From CALBJU01 sp965247125 (GTDB lineage Bacteria > Bacteroidota > Rhodothermia > Rhodothermales > UBA10348): a stretch of DNA of 64,000 nt. Position 1 is the first letter of the stretch; every line of letters starts with the position of its first letter. The notes beneath the pieces are model-generated. The model saw only the letters and a program-made list of their open reading frames with translations, did no database searches and was not told where the DNA came from. The stretch covers positions 1,240,001 through 1,304,000 of the forward strand of contig CBDFGO010000003.1 in assembly GCA_965247125.1 (NCBI GenBank), written 5' to 3'. Position numbers and translations under genes: made by a program. Positions 17,441-25,931 of this stretch are shown piece by piece.

Positions 17441-20154
17441 ACAACGAGCCAAAAACGCACGTTCAACCACCGAGACTGGCAACCCGCTTCCTCGAATGGT
17501 ACTGCGCCGCCGATCAGTTTGAACACATCCCAGGAGACCTGGCTGAGCTCCATGCTCAGCGGCACCATACTAGCGGAAAACGTAGCGCCGACCTCCACTA
17601 TTACTGGAATGTCATCCGGTTTCTTAAGCCGAGGGCCATCCGTTCACTTAGCGATCAAAGAAGCGGACTTCTTGAGGGAGCGTTTTCAATGATCCTAAGT
17701 TACGCACAGCACTCGGTGCGCATCTTTCGTCGACAGAAAGGATATGTTGCACTCAACGTCATTGGACTTGCAGTTGGACTGGCATGTTATGCGGCTATTT
17801 TAATCTTCGTCCAGACCGAAAAAAGCTTCGACACCTTTCACGCCCGTTCTTCAGACATCATGCGCGCCTGGTCTGGCGGCCATAGCGGAGCATCCCAGGC
17901 CCCCAGGTCATGGACTGCCCATCCATTCGGCGACTATCTTCTTGAGTCTATTCCTGAAGTAGAGAACATGACCCGGATAAAATGGGTCTCTGATCCTGAT
18001 CCGGATTGGGAAGGGTCAGATCCCTTGTTGATCAGACATGAGGGAGAAATCCACTATGAAGCCGGTTTTTTGATAGCTGACCCGGCATTTTTTGATGTGT
18101 TTGATTTCAAGCTGATCAGTGTCGGAAGACAACTGCCCCTCTCGGCGCCGTTTACCTGCGTACTAACTCCCGCGATGGCGAAAAAGTACTTTGGAACTGT
18201 GGATGTAATAGGCCGCACAATATCCATCGAATCCAACTCGGAAGTGAGTGACTTTGAAATCACTGGCATTGTAAATCCTCCACCATACAATTCACACATT
18301 CAGTTCGATGCGCTGATCTCTTATGCCACTTACGTGCAATACCAAGAAGGTGCTTGGGAAGGAATTTGGACCGGTGGCTGGAAGCCTCAGGCGGCACGGG
18401 CTTCCACGTATCTACTCCTGCGAAAAGGATCTGATTGGAAATCGCTTGATGCCAAAATATCTGAGTCAGTTCTGGATCACGTCAAAAGCATGGAAAACAT
18501 GAATCTTCCGGCAGATGACGGATGGATTACGTATCACCTCCAACCATTGACGGACATCCATCTGGGATCTCTCGGGTTACCCGTCATGGTGGAAGGGAAT
18601 GTGAGTTCCATGAATATGTTTTCCACGATTGCATTGTTCATTCTGCTCATCGCTTGCGTGAATTACATGAATCTTTCGACCGCCCGCGGTGCAGAGCGAT
18701 CTCTGGAAGTGGGTGTGCGAAAAGTGATAGGAGCTCGAAGGGGTCAACTTGCAAGTCAGTTTTTATCTGAGGCGGTACTGCTGGCTATCGCAGCATTCAT
18801 CGTATCGCTCGCCTTGCTGGCCATTTTTCTACCCATGATGAATGCTGTATCGACGAATGCGATTTCCATCGGCGGCACTTGGATTGCCTCGTCTACTGTC
18901 TGGTGGCTGTTCCTTGTAGCACTGTCTGTGGGCCTGGCGGCAGGATCCTACCCCGCCTTGGTGTTATCTGCTTTCAAGCCCTCTACTGTGCTGAAAGGAC
19001 ACCGTGGGGGTGACTCCGGATCGCGATTGCTGAGAAAAAGTCTGGTCGTCGGGCAGTTTGTTTGCGGAATCATTCTGATAGTCGCGACACTGGTCATATC
19101 TGAACAACTCGATTTCGCGCAAAACAAGAAGCTGGGCTTTGACCGCGAGAACGTAATTGCTGTTGAACTACATTCGTACTCGCTTCGGCCCAAGGCGAAG
19201 TTATTTCGGGATGAGTTCGAAAGAGCCAAAGGCGTTGAGGTGGCCAGCATCGCTTCACTTCCGAATCAGGGTCTGACAGCACTGGTTATCGTTCCGGACG
19301 GCGAGTCATTCGATTCATTTCCACGATCTAGTAGACAATTTGTTGACTCGTATTACGATAATGCGCTCGGCCTTGAGATGATCGAAGGCAGATGGTTCGA
19401 CCCCGACATGCCATCAGATGTCGATGCTTTTGTTATAAACGAGACAGCCGCCAAAATTTTTCATCTGGAAAATCCCGTGGGTTCGATTATCGGAACTAGA
19501 TTCGGCGGAACGAAGGCGGTGATCGGCGTGGTGAAGGATTTTCATTTTGCTTCGTTGCATACCGAAATTAAACCGCTCGTTCTTTACCACAACGGAGATC
19601 AAAGGTGGACCTCTTATCGAGGGAGCATTTTATTGAGGTTGGCTTCTGGAAACGTCTCAGGTACCCTGGCAGAACTGGAGGAAATATGGAATCGCCTTGA
19701 GCCATCTCGCCCTTTCGAATTCAAATTTCTGGACGATGCTCTCGACGCTCAATATCGATCGGATTTGGAACTGAGAACGATATTCTTTCTTTTTGCGGGA
19801 TTAGGCATCTTCATATCATGCCTCGGACTATTCGGTCTAGCGGCCTACACGGCTCAACAGCGAACTCGCGAAATCGGAATTCGCAAGACGCTCGGCGCGA
19901 CAGTTTCATCCATTGTCATGCTCTTGTCAAAAGAATTCCTGTTGCTCGTTTTGATCGCCATCGTAATTGCAACCCCACTTGCTTATTCGGGCATGCAGGA
20001 ATGGCTTTCACAATTCGCTTACCAAAAAGAAATAGACACCCTGACGTTGCTGATTCCAGGCATTGGCGCATTGACCTTAGCCATACTTACGGTTTCTGGT
20101 CAGGCGATCAAAGCGGCTCTCACTGATCCTGTCGTCAGCCTGGGAAACGAATAA
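17437..20154 (+). CDS. FtsX/MacB-like ABC permease with prefix domain 2
   Basis: This 905-aa protein starts at the ATG overlapping the PadR stop. Residues about 8-65 form a soluble permease prefix domain (PPRLATRFLEWYCAADQFE, IPGDLAELH). Then comes a MacB-type architecture twice over: a membrane helix near 100-120, a periplasmic MacB_PCD region, FtsX helices (ALFILLIACVNYMNLSTARG, EVGVRKVIGA), and a second helix, periplasmic domain and FtsX block (REIGIRKTLGA). No ATPase gene is adjacent, so it must borrow one or work by another mechanism. Related permeases move peptides, lipoproteins or antimicrobials. It lies between R2 and R3, transcribed opposite to the flanking kinases. Confidence 0.9.
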   Translation: MNNEPKTHVQPPRLATRFLEWYCAADQFEHIPGDLAELHAQRHHTSGKRSADLHYYWNVIRFLKPRAIRSLSDQRSGLLEGAFSMILSYAQHSVRIFRRQKGYVALNVIGLAVGLACYAAILIFVQTEKSFDTFHARSSDIMRAWSGGHSGASQAPRSWTAHPFGDYLLESIPEVENMTRIKWVSDPDPDWEGSDPLLIRHEGEIHYEAGFLIADPAFFDVFDFKLISVGRQLPLSAPFTCVLTPAMAKKYFGTVDVIGRTISIESNSEVSDFEITGIVNPPPYNSHIQFDALISYATYVQYQEGAWEGIWTGGWKPQAARASTYLLLRKGSDWKSLDAKISESVLDHVKSMENMNLPADDGWITYHLQPLTDIHLGSLGLPVMVEGNVSSMNMFSTIALFILLIACVNYMNLSTARGAERSLEVGVRKVIGARRGQLASQFLSEAVLLAIAAFIVSLALLAIFLPMMNAVSTNAISIGGTWIASSTVWWLFLVALSVGLAAGSYPALVLSAFKPSTVLKGHRGGDSGSRLLRKSLVVGQFVCGIILIVATLVISEQLDFAQNKKLGFDRENVIAVELHSYSLRPKAKLFRDEFERAKGVEVASIASLPNQGLTALVIVPDGESFDSFPRSSRQFVDSYYDNALGLEMIEGRWFDPDMPSDVDAFVINETAAKIFHLENPVGSIIGTRFGGTKAVIGVVKDFHFASLHTEIKPLVLYHNGDQRWTSYRGSILLRLASGNVSGTLAELEEIWNRLEPSRPFEFKFLDDALDAQYRSDLELRTIFFLFAGLGIFISCLGLFGLAAYTAQQRTREIGIRKTLGATVSSIVMLLSKEFLLLVLIAIVIATPLAYSGMQEWLSQFAYQKEIDTLTLLIPGIGALTLAILTVSGQAIKAALTDPVVSLGNE

Positions 20155-20224
20155 TTCTTCTCATCCGAGAGCAATACGATTGATTTGCGTTATTCCGGTG
20201 GTCTCGATCCATCCGTGAGTACAA

Positions 20225-20343
20225 CCGACTCATAACGGCTTGCGGATTTGCGGTGAGCATGCACGCGCCTTCCAGAAACTAACTGTTTCCAACCGACTCA
20301 GCCAGTCGTGCGAGCCCGCAACATGTGCTTGTTATAAGTCGGG
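20225..20343 (-). repeat. attC-like repeat R3
   Basis: This copy has arms CCGACTCATAAC and GTTATAAGTCGGG with the shared inner blocks. It lies between the convergent 3' ends of the permease and the second kinase. The rest of 20155-20413 holds no gene that I can see. Confidence 0.7.
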
Positions 20344-20413
20344 TCTTTATTGAAGACTATGCAACGCTACTATTCCCACATGAATCGTTGTGACCGATTA
20401 TTTGCCGCTTCTA

Positions 20414-23113
20414 TCACGATCGCGGAGCGATCTTGTTGAGCTCCTCGAACCAGTTGTGGACGATCCAGATTGTCCCTGAGCTGGAAGCTGGACGTTCGGG
20501 AGTGTATGCGACATACAGCGTGCCATCGTGGGTTACATCAAAGTTCATGCGGTGACGGCTCACGTGTGACGGCCCGGGAAAAACATTCTGCCACGGGCCC
20601 AGAGCCCGGAATACAGGATCAGTCGTCACCTCAACTCGAAAGACATCGCCGCCTTCTTGATAGTAAATATGCCTACCGTTTGGTGCCCAATCGGTATTGC
20701 AGCCAAAACTGGCGATCTCAATGGGTTCCCCCTGGCCCTCGACAGAAGTCACATGTATCGGTCCACACGATGCCCCGTGGGTATATACGATGAATCGACC
20801 GTCTGGTGACATCTTGGGACTATCCTGGCGGGTCTCATCCTGCACTATGGCAAAAGTAGAGTCTGAGCCCATATCGTGGGCCCAGATATCATCTTCATTT
20901 TTGAAGACCAAAAATTTGTCGTCACGGCCCACATCGGCAGAGCTGACGGACATATTTGTTGAAAATACAGGCTCGTTGGCACCTGACAGGTCGGATTTCC
21001 GCCGTAACGTCCCCCATCTGCGATCGGGAAATAGGTAGCCAAAGTAGACGTACTCATCAGCGTTACCCCAAACAGGAGAGCTATGGTTATCTCCTCGAGA
21101 TACGGTATTATCCGTTTGCAATTCGATATTCAATAGACGCAGCTCAGACGATCCATCTGCTAGGCGAACATGGACGGCAAGCATAGAGCCGTCTTCAGAA
21201 ACGGAAAACTTGCTGGAAGCAACACCGGGATATTTTTGAACGAATTCTCCTTCCCCTGACGCGTTTACTTTGTAGAGATCGGCGCTTCGGTTAAAAGAGA
21301 CTGCGCTGGACAAATCCTCATATACCAGTACTCCAGAGGGCGACACTGTTGCCGGGAACGAACGTCTTCCTAGCGGCACTTCCGGGCCCAGTATCGTACC
21401 CGATTCAAGATCGATAGGGACTACAAGAGTCTGTAACGGGTCGCCTGTATTTCCACGAGTGAAGAGGGCATGCCCGCTGGAGGTAATCGTGTGAATCCAG
21501 GCCCGATCCAAGAGTGAATCTGCCTCCGTCTCATTCTCCCGAAGTATCCATGATGTGTGCGGAATGCCGTCCCCGTCGAAATCACTCCACGTGATGAAAT
21601 TGTCGACAGGCGCAACCGCTAAAGCAAGTATGAACTGCTGCATCCTCGACATATCCACCCTCGTTATCGTACTCAGATCTCCATTAGTCTCCACTCTTTT
21701 GATCGTTTTCCAAGCCTCTGTACCGAAAAAGAGCTCTCCATTTTTCGTGCACGAACCGATAGACGAATTTCCAGACGCAATTGCACCAGCTATCGCTGTA
21801 GGTTCACCTCCCGCTGTCGGCATTTTCCAAATCTGTTTCGTTTCCCGGTGATAAAATGCGACCCATCTTCCATCCGAGGAAATGACAGGCCGATCTGCGG
21901 CGTCGGTCCCGGGGATAAAGCGTTTGTCTCCTGTCTGAAAGTCGTAGGTCGCCAGTTTTCGGACACCGTCGTTGGAATCGATCGCAGCGTAATACAGGGT
22001 GCGATCGTCAGGCGTTATCGCCGCTTGCAACGGCGATGCGGCGTTCGGAAGGTCGAGCTGCGTACGAATCACACGTTTTGATTCTGGTTCGCTCTGAAAA
22101 ATCAGATATCCTATGAATACTCCTACGGTCAGTCCAAATCCGAGGAGGGCCCCTAATTTTAGAATTCGTTTAGCTAAAGACGTCGGCTTTGTGGATTTCT
22201 GCTCCAAGCTGGCGAACCCGACATTTTTGACAGGGCTAGTCTGCGTCGATGCTCCAGAGATCCGAGAAAAACGGACTGAAGAAAAATCGACGTTTCGCAG
22301 GTCGACGAGAAGCTCGGTAGCCCTTTGATATCGATCGTCAGCGTGCTTTGCCAGGCACTTCGATACGATCCACTCTATGCCCATCGGCACGCCTGTTCGT
22401 ACGGCTGTGAGTGGTTCTGGCTCTTCGTTCATAATCGAGTAGACTACCGCCTGTTCGTAGTCGCCGCCAAAGGGATTCCTTCCAGCAATCATCTCGTAGA
22501 GCGTGACGCCGAGCGCCCACAGGTCTGTACGGGCATCGACCTCTTCACCGCGTGCTTGCTCAGGGCTCATGTAGGCCACGGTGCCGAGGGTAGAGCCCAT
22601 GCGCGTGAGCTTCGTTGACTGCGCGGTCTGAGCGAGACCAAAGTCTAATATCTTTGCTCTGCCGTCACCGTCCATCATGACATTGGCGGCTTTTATATCG
22701 CGGTGGACAATGTCTTTTTTGTGTGCCGCTTCAAGGCCGCTGGCAATCTCGCTCGCGATGCGTACCGCTTCCTCCAGCTTCAACGGCCCTTGCTTTATGC
22801 GGTCTTCAAGCGTATCGCCCTCGATGAACTCCATCGCGATGAAAGGACGAATGTCGTCAGTGTTCGAGCCTTCAGGAACGGCTTCGTCTATTTCGTAGAC
22901 GGTGGCAATGTTAGGGTGGGAAAGAGAGGCAGCGGCGCGGGCTTCGCGGTAGAACCGTGCCCGGTCGTCTTCGCTCGACAGCGCAGCGGCAGGCAGCACC
23001 TTGATGGCCACCCTGCGGTGCAGCTTTGTGTCTTCGCCCTTGTAAACGATGCCCATGCCGCCCCGGCCGAGCTCTTCGAGGATCTTGTAATGCGATAAAG
23101 ACTTGCCAACCAT
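20414..23113 (-). CDS. PknB-type Ser/Thr kinase with PD40 propeller sensor (second copy)
   Basis: This 899-aa protein is a paralogue of the kinase at 14058. Its kinase domain has GRGGMG (16-21), VAIKVLP (Lys38), HRDIKAANVM and DFGLA. The kinase halves are nearly superimposable, including EMIAGRNPFGGDYEQAVVYSI. After a membrane helix near 325-345 (LGFGLTVGVFIGYLIF) the exported half carries PD40 blades (VISSDGRWVAFY, KMSPDGRFIVYTH, DWAPNGRHIYY) but diverges strongly from the first copy. This points to a shared output and different inputs. The sequence upstream of both starts is also related (AAGAAACGGGC). It is flanked by R3 and R4. Substrates are unknown. Confidence 0.92.
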   Translation of the reverse strand: MVGKSLSHYKILEELGRGGMGIVYKGEDTKLHRRVAIKVLPAAALSSEDDRARFYREARAAASLSHPNIATVYEIDEAVPEGSNTDDIRPFIAMEFIEGDTLEDRIKQGPLKLEEAVRIASEIASGLEAAHKKDIVHRDIKAANVMMDGDGRAKILDFGLAQTAQSTKLTRMGSTLGTVAYMSPEQARGEEVDARTDLWALGVTLYEMIAGRNPFGGDYEQAVVYSIMNEEPEPLTAVRTGVPMGIEWIVSKCLAKHADDRYQRATELLVDLRNVDFSSVRFSRISGASTQTSPVKNVGFASLEQKSTKPTSLAKRILKLGALLGFGLTVGVFIGYLIFQSEPESKRVIRTQLDLPNAASPLQAAITPDDRTLYYAAIDSNDGVRKLATYDFQTGDKRFIPGTDAADRPVISSDGRWVAFYHRETKQIWKMPTAGGEPTAIAGAIASGNSSIGSCTKNGELFFGTEAWKTIKRVETNGDLSTITRVDMSRMQQFILALAVAPVDNFITWSDFDGDGIPHTSWILRENETEADSLLDRAWIHTITSSGHALFTRGNTGDPLQTLVVPIDLESGTILGPEVPLGRRSFPATVSPSGVLVYEDLSSAVSFNRSADLYKVNASGEGEFVQKYPGVASSKFSVSEDGSMLAVHVRLADGSSELRLLNIELQTDNTVSRGDNHSSPVWGNADEYVYFGYLFPDRRWGTLRRKSDLSGANEPVFSTNMSVSSADVGRDDKFLVFKNEDDIWAHDMGSDSTFAIVQDETRQDSPKMSPDGRFIVYTHGASCGPIHVTSVEGQGEPIEIASFGCNTDWAPNGRHIYYQEGGDVFRVEVTTDPVFRALGPWQNVFPGPSHVSRHRMNFDVTHDGTLYVAYTPERPASSSGTIWIVHNWFEELNKIAPRS

Positions 23114-23196
23114 GCCGATTATGAGTGGATGAACTCAAAGAAACGGGCCTACTCCACCAAACACAAGAACCCGGACCACCTCTAGCTAAGTCCTAC

Positions 23197-23306
23197 CCCG
23201 ACTTATAACGGCTGGCGGATTTGCGGCGAGCAATCGCTCACCTTCCAGAAAGTAACTGTTTCCGACCGGCTCAGCTAGTTGTGCGAGTCCGCAACATGCG
23301 CTTGAT
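23197..23306 (-). repeat. attC-like repeat R4, interrupted by IS110-type element
   Basis: The left arm CCCGACTTATAAC and inner blocks match the other copies. It is continuous up to CATGCGCTTGAT, where the other copies continue TATAAGTCGG. Here sequence leading into the IS110-type transposase begins instead. The dodecamer CATGCGCTTGAT recurs at 24421-24432 on the far side. Confidence 0.68.
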
Positions 23307-24432
23307 ATTTCCAAGAAGGCCCCTGCCTCCGACATTAGGAGTGCATAGATCTAACTCAAAAACAGAGGCACCTCATGGAAACAGTCTATTTCACGGGTAT
23401 CGATCAGCATAAGCGAACAAGCTTTCTGACCACACTCGATTCAGACGGAGATATCGTACGCTCCGTAAAACTCAAAAACAATCCGGATTCGATTCGGGCC
23501 TACTTCCGAACCCTTCCAGGAGAGCACCACGCAACCGTTGAAACGACAACGGGCTGGTACTGGATGAACGATCTGCTCGAACGAGAAGGAGTTGATCTCA
23601 GCCTGGCCCACGCCAAGTTTGTCAAGGCGATATCCTACGCGAAGGTCAAAACCGACAAGGTCGATGCGCACACACTGGCTCAGCTGCTCAGGGTGGGATT
23701 GATCCCGGAAGCACACAAAATATCATCGGAGATGCGCGATGTCCGAGACACGCTTCGCACTCGTCTGCACCTGGTCGAGAAACGAGTATCGGCACAAAAC
23801 TCGGTGCACCGGGTGCTCGAGAAGTTCAACACAGATTCAGTTGATGATTTGCCTGAACTCTTTCGTCTTCAGGCTGGCCTTCACTCCGAACGAGTGGCAT
23901 TGATCAACGAGCAGATCAAGATGATCGACCGGGCGCTAAATGCCCTTCTTCTTGATAGTGAAGACATTCAGCGACTGCTCTGGATTCCGGGTATTGGAAG
24001 GCTGAACGCATTTACGATCTATCTCGAAGTCGATGGCATCGAACGCTTTGCGAGCGTGAAGAACTTCTATTCCTACTGCCGCCTCGTTCCGGGAGCGCAT
24101 AACTCAGGCGGCAAAACGCGCCACCGATCCTCGAAAGAGGGCAACAAGTATCTCAAGATTGCTTTCTCGCACGCGGCCACGCGGGCCATCCAGTACTACC
24201 CCATCGTGAAAAAGTATTATCACCGCATGGCCAGAAAGAAAGGAGCGCCCATTGCCCGTGCGCTCGTGGCCAAAGAAATCGCAAGGTCCGTTTACTTCGT
24301 GCTCCAGACGGATAAGCCGTATAACCAACTATTCAAAGGAATGAGATTGGAACGCTCCAAGCTCTCCTCGTGGCCTCGCAGGGCAAGCCCCGATGCATAA
24401 CTGGATCTGTCCGACAGATCCATGCGCTTGAT
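23295..24432 (+). mobile_element. IS110-family insertion sequence in attC-like repeat
   Basis: The element is about 1.1 kb, bounded by a 12-bp direct repeat CATGCGCTTGAT (23295-23306 and 24421-24432) that contains a CT core. A perfect dyad GGATCTGTC-c-GACAGATCC (24403-24421) lies just inside the right repeat. Left noncoding DNA before the transposase is only 68 bp. The true right end could lie further right, in 24433-24651, if the guide RNA is encoded there. IS110/IS1111 elements insert without classical terminal repeats, and a known subgroup targets attC sites. Confidence 0.65.
23375..24400 (+). CDS. IS110-family transposase (DEDD recombinase)
   Basis: This 341-aa protein has the N-terminal RuvC-like DEDD domain: GIDQHK (Asp10), ETTTGWYW (Glu), and KVKTDKVDAHTLAQLLR with the last two Asp residues. 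The C-terminal Transposase_20 domain reads LLWIPGIGRLNAFTIYLE, then YCRLVPGAHNSGGKTRH containing the conserved catalytic Ser. Length is typical for the family. IS110-type recombinases are guided by an element-encoded bridge RNA to a target with a short core. The coding sequence looks intact, so the element may be active. Neighbours are repeat R4 and, downstream, a 220-bp noncoding stretch that could hold the RNA if this is an IS1111-like member. Confidence 0.93.
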   Translation: METVYFTGIDQHKRTSFLTTLDSDGDIVRSVKLKNNPDSIRAYFRTLPGEHHATVETTTGWYWMNDLLEREGVDLSLAHAKFVKAISYAKVKTDKVDAHTLAQLLRVGLIPEAHKISSEMRDVRDTLRTRLHLVEKRVSAQNSVHRVLEKFNTDSVDDLPELFRLQAGLHSERVALINEQIKMIDRALNALLLDSEDIQRLLWIPGIGRLNAFTIYLEVDGIERFASVKNFYSYCRLVPGAHNSGGKTRHRSSKEGNKYLKIAFSHAATRAIQYYPIVKKYYHRMARKKGAPIARALVAKEIARSVYFVLQTDKPYNQLFKGMRLERSKLSSWPRRASPDA

Positions 24433-24651
24433 TGGGAAGCTCAGCGTTCTAACCAGGATCGTATCTGGGACGGCTCACGAGAGCAATCATTCAATAGGAA
24501 TGATGGGACCGAAAAGGTGTTTGGTTGCCACTAGATGTGGTTATTCGAATCGATACGAAGCGGGCGCCACGCAGAACAGCCTTTGAATCGAACTGCTAGA
24601 AAAAAAGCACATGAAAGAGCTACGCCCTATTGACATCGGCCTTCTTAAAGG
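24433..24651. other. Noncoding stretch after IS110 transposase
   Basis: No ORF, tRNA or clear repeat is seen here. It contains a small hairpin CAATCATTC / GAATGATGG near 24484. It may be the right end of the IS (possible bridge-RNA region) or residual flanking DNA. Confidence 0.4.
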
Positions 24652-25562
24652 TGTTATCTGTCATGTCCAGATTTTTTCTCCCCAAATATCATTGTGGGTA
24701 TCAACCAGTATGGTTTCCACACCCACTCCATTCAGGAAAAACGATTTGCCAGGATCGTGACTAGCTTTTGTCTCGACATACCATGCTGACCGGGCACGTT
24801 CGGGGAATGCTCTGAAGTATTTCGCCCGTTCAATTAGGAGCCAGCGCAAAAACACCTCATTCTGATTTAGACCCAGACCTGCGAACAGAAGATCGCAGTT
24901 GAACATTATGTGGAGCCAAGATCTAGACCCCCTCCACTCGCCCACATCTTTTCCGGAGAACAATCTGTCGTCATCTCCTTTGTGAATCCACGATCGAGCG
25001 CGTTGGACCGCCCCCATGTAATGTGTCAAACCGAGTCGGAGGCTCCGGCTATAGAGGCATCTACCATTTATGTGCCAGATACCGAATTCAGCTGTTGGAT
25101 CATCTATTGTTCTGAATCCGAAGTAGGATTCCCAAGGATAAAAATCAGTAAACCCGCCCTTCCCAACGTGATATAACTGAGCATCCAAGGCGTTATTGAA
25201 ATTGAAATCAAAGTTGGTGGTTAAAATGGGTTGATTCCAAGCGGACGCCCATCCAGTCACCCATTCATGCTGCTCTTGGGGCATCCAATCGGAGATCAAA
25301 CTGCCGAATTCTTTCTGAAGTCCTGAGGCAGATTTAGCAGCTCTGCCTAACTCGATCAAGTCGTAGAATTCGGTGAGGGAAAGTCCGCGAGGAACCTCGG
25401 TTTGACTGAAACGAAGATGGTTCTGGGCGATTTTATTCAGAAGCGACCACCACGAGTTAGTGTCGCCCTTTGTTCTAAACCGGTTAATTCCGTTGCCAAA
25501 AACGAATGCCATGGACTCGCGTTTCGCAAGAAGGATTTGTTTTAGTGACATGACAGATAACA
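24652..25562. repeat. Perfect 16-bp inverted repeat framing the SIR2 gene
   Basis: TGTTATCTGTCATGTC at 24652-24667 is exactly inverted at 25547-25562. The left copy spans the stop codon of the SIR2-like gene and the right copy spans its start codons. The 16 bp are perfect and then diverge at once on both sides. Nothing else in the window shares the sequence. Confidence 0.9.
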
Positions 25563-25563
25563 T
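24661..25563 (-). CDS. SIR2-like domain protein, candidate anti-phage NADase
   Basis: This 300-aa protein (an alternative ATG at 25551 gives 296) has the SIR2-like NAD-binding pattern. It shows AFVFGNGINRF near 19-29, the TTNFD motif (PILTTNFDFNFNNAL) near 112, a likely catalytic His in GIWHINGR near 165, and LLFAGLGLNQNEVFLRWLL near 232. SIR2_2-type domains of this kind occur in bacterial defence systems, where they deplete NAD after infection (Thoeris ThsA, DSR, SIR2-HerA, SIR2-pAgo). No partner gene (HerA, Argonaute, TIR) is adjacent; the coupling-type ATPase remnant at 59 kb is too distant to count. Inverted repeats over both ends and integrase nearby suggest mobility. Confidence 0.78.
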   Translation of the reverse strand: MLSVMSLKQILLAKRESMAFVFGNGINRFRTKGDTNSWWSLLNKIAQNHLRFSQTEVPRGLSLTEFYDLIELGRAAKSASGLQKEFGSLISDWMPQEQHEWVTGWASAWNQPILTTNFDFNFNNALDAQLYHVGKGGFTDFYPWESYFGFRTIDDPTAEFGIWHINGRCLYSRSLRLGLTHYMGAVQRARSWIHKGDDDRLFSGKDVGEWRGSRSWLHIMFNCDLLFAGLGLNQNEVFLRWLLIERAKYFRAFPERARSAWYVETKASHDPGKSFFLNGVGVETILVDTHNDIWGEKIWT

Positions 25564-25643
25564 TTACTCTGCGGATCAGCGATTCCAGCTTTACGCGAGA
25601 ATGATGTTCAGCATGATGGGGTAAGTGTAACAGCAGCAGAGCG

Positions 25644-25757
25644 TTACTTCAAGAGAACGATGTTATTGTTCGCGGCTAGTCTGCGTTTAACGAGTCCGTA
25701 TATCGCCAATCCGAATATCATGCACGCCGCATAACCTTCTGTTGATATTCCCTTTCG
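25644..25757 (-). pseudogene. Possible remnant encoding a C-terminal membrane anchor
   Basis: The minus strand is open for about 37 codons up to TAA at 25644. It reads GYAACMIFGLAIYGLVKRRL, a hydrophobic stretch followed by basic residues, like the C-terminal anchor or sorting signal of an exported protein. No start or upstream domain is seen. This is weak evidence; it could be chance. Confidence 0.25.
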
Positions 25758-25761
25758 GTAA

Positions 25762-25790
25762 AGAGGGATTACGGCTCGCTGCGCTCGCCG
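25762..25790 (+). repeat. 29-bp direct repeat, right copy
   Basis: This matches the copy at 13182-13210 with one mismatch, on the same strand 12.58 kb away. It lies 340 bp before the tyrosine recombinase gene. Confidence 0.6.
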
Positions 25791-25816
25791 TTAGCCCTGA
25801 TGGGACTCTCATACCC

Positions 25817-25931
25817 TTGTTCATCCCGGTCGCTTCGCTCCCGGATTTCTAGTTGTCGTCCTTTCGAAAGCGAACTTTCGACGGCCTCCAATGAAAAATC
25901 CCGGCCCACTATCGTGGACCGGGATGAACAA
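25817..25931. repeat. 15-bp inverted repeat with internal hairpins upstream of integrase
   Basis: TTGTTCATCCCGGTC (25817-25831) is exactly inverted at 25917-25931. Inside, ATCCCGGCCCAC (25898-25909) pairs with GTGGACCGGGAT (25914-25925) with one mismatch, a terminator-like hairpin. CTTTCGAAAG and a nearby CTTTCG add further dyads. It may be a terminator cluster, a recombination site or a small palindromic element. The rest of 25564-26128 shows no gene. Confidence 0.6.

Noticed and set aside
13795..23306. CRISPR array
   Set aside because: Repeats are ~119 bp and spaced ~3 kb apart with genes between, not short repeats with short spacers; no cas genes.
24661..25563. SIR2-HerA two-gene defence system with the ATPase at 59 kb
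   Set aside because: The ATPase lies 34 kb away, is broken, and its motifs and tail fit coupling-type ATPases better.
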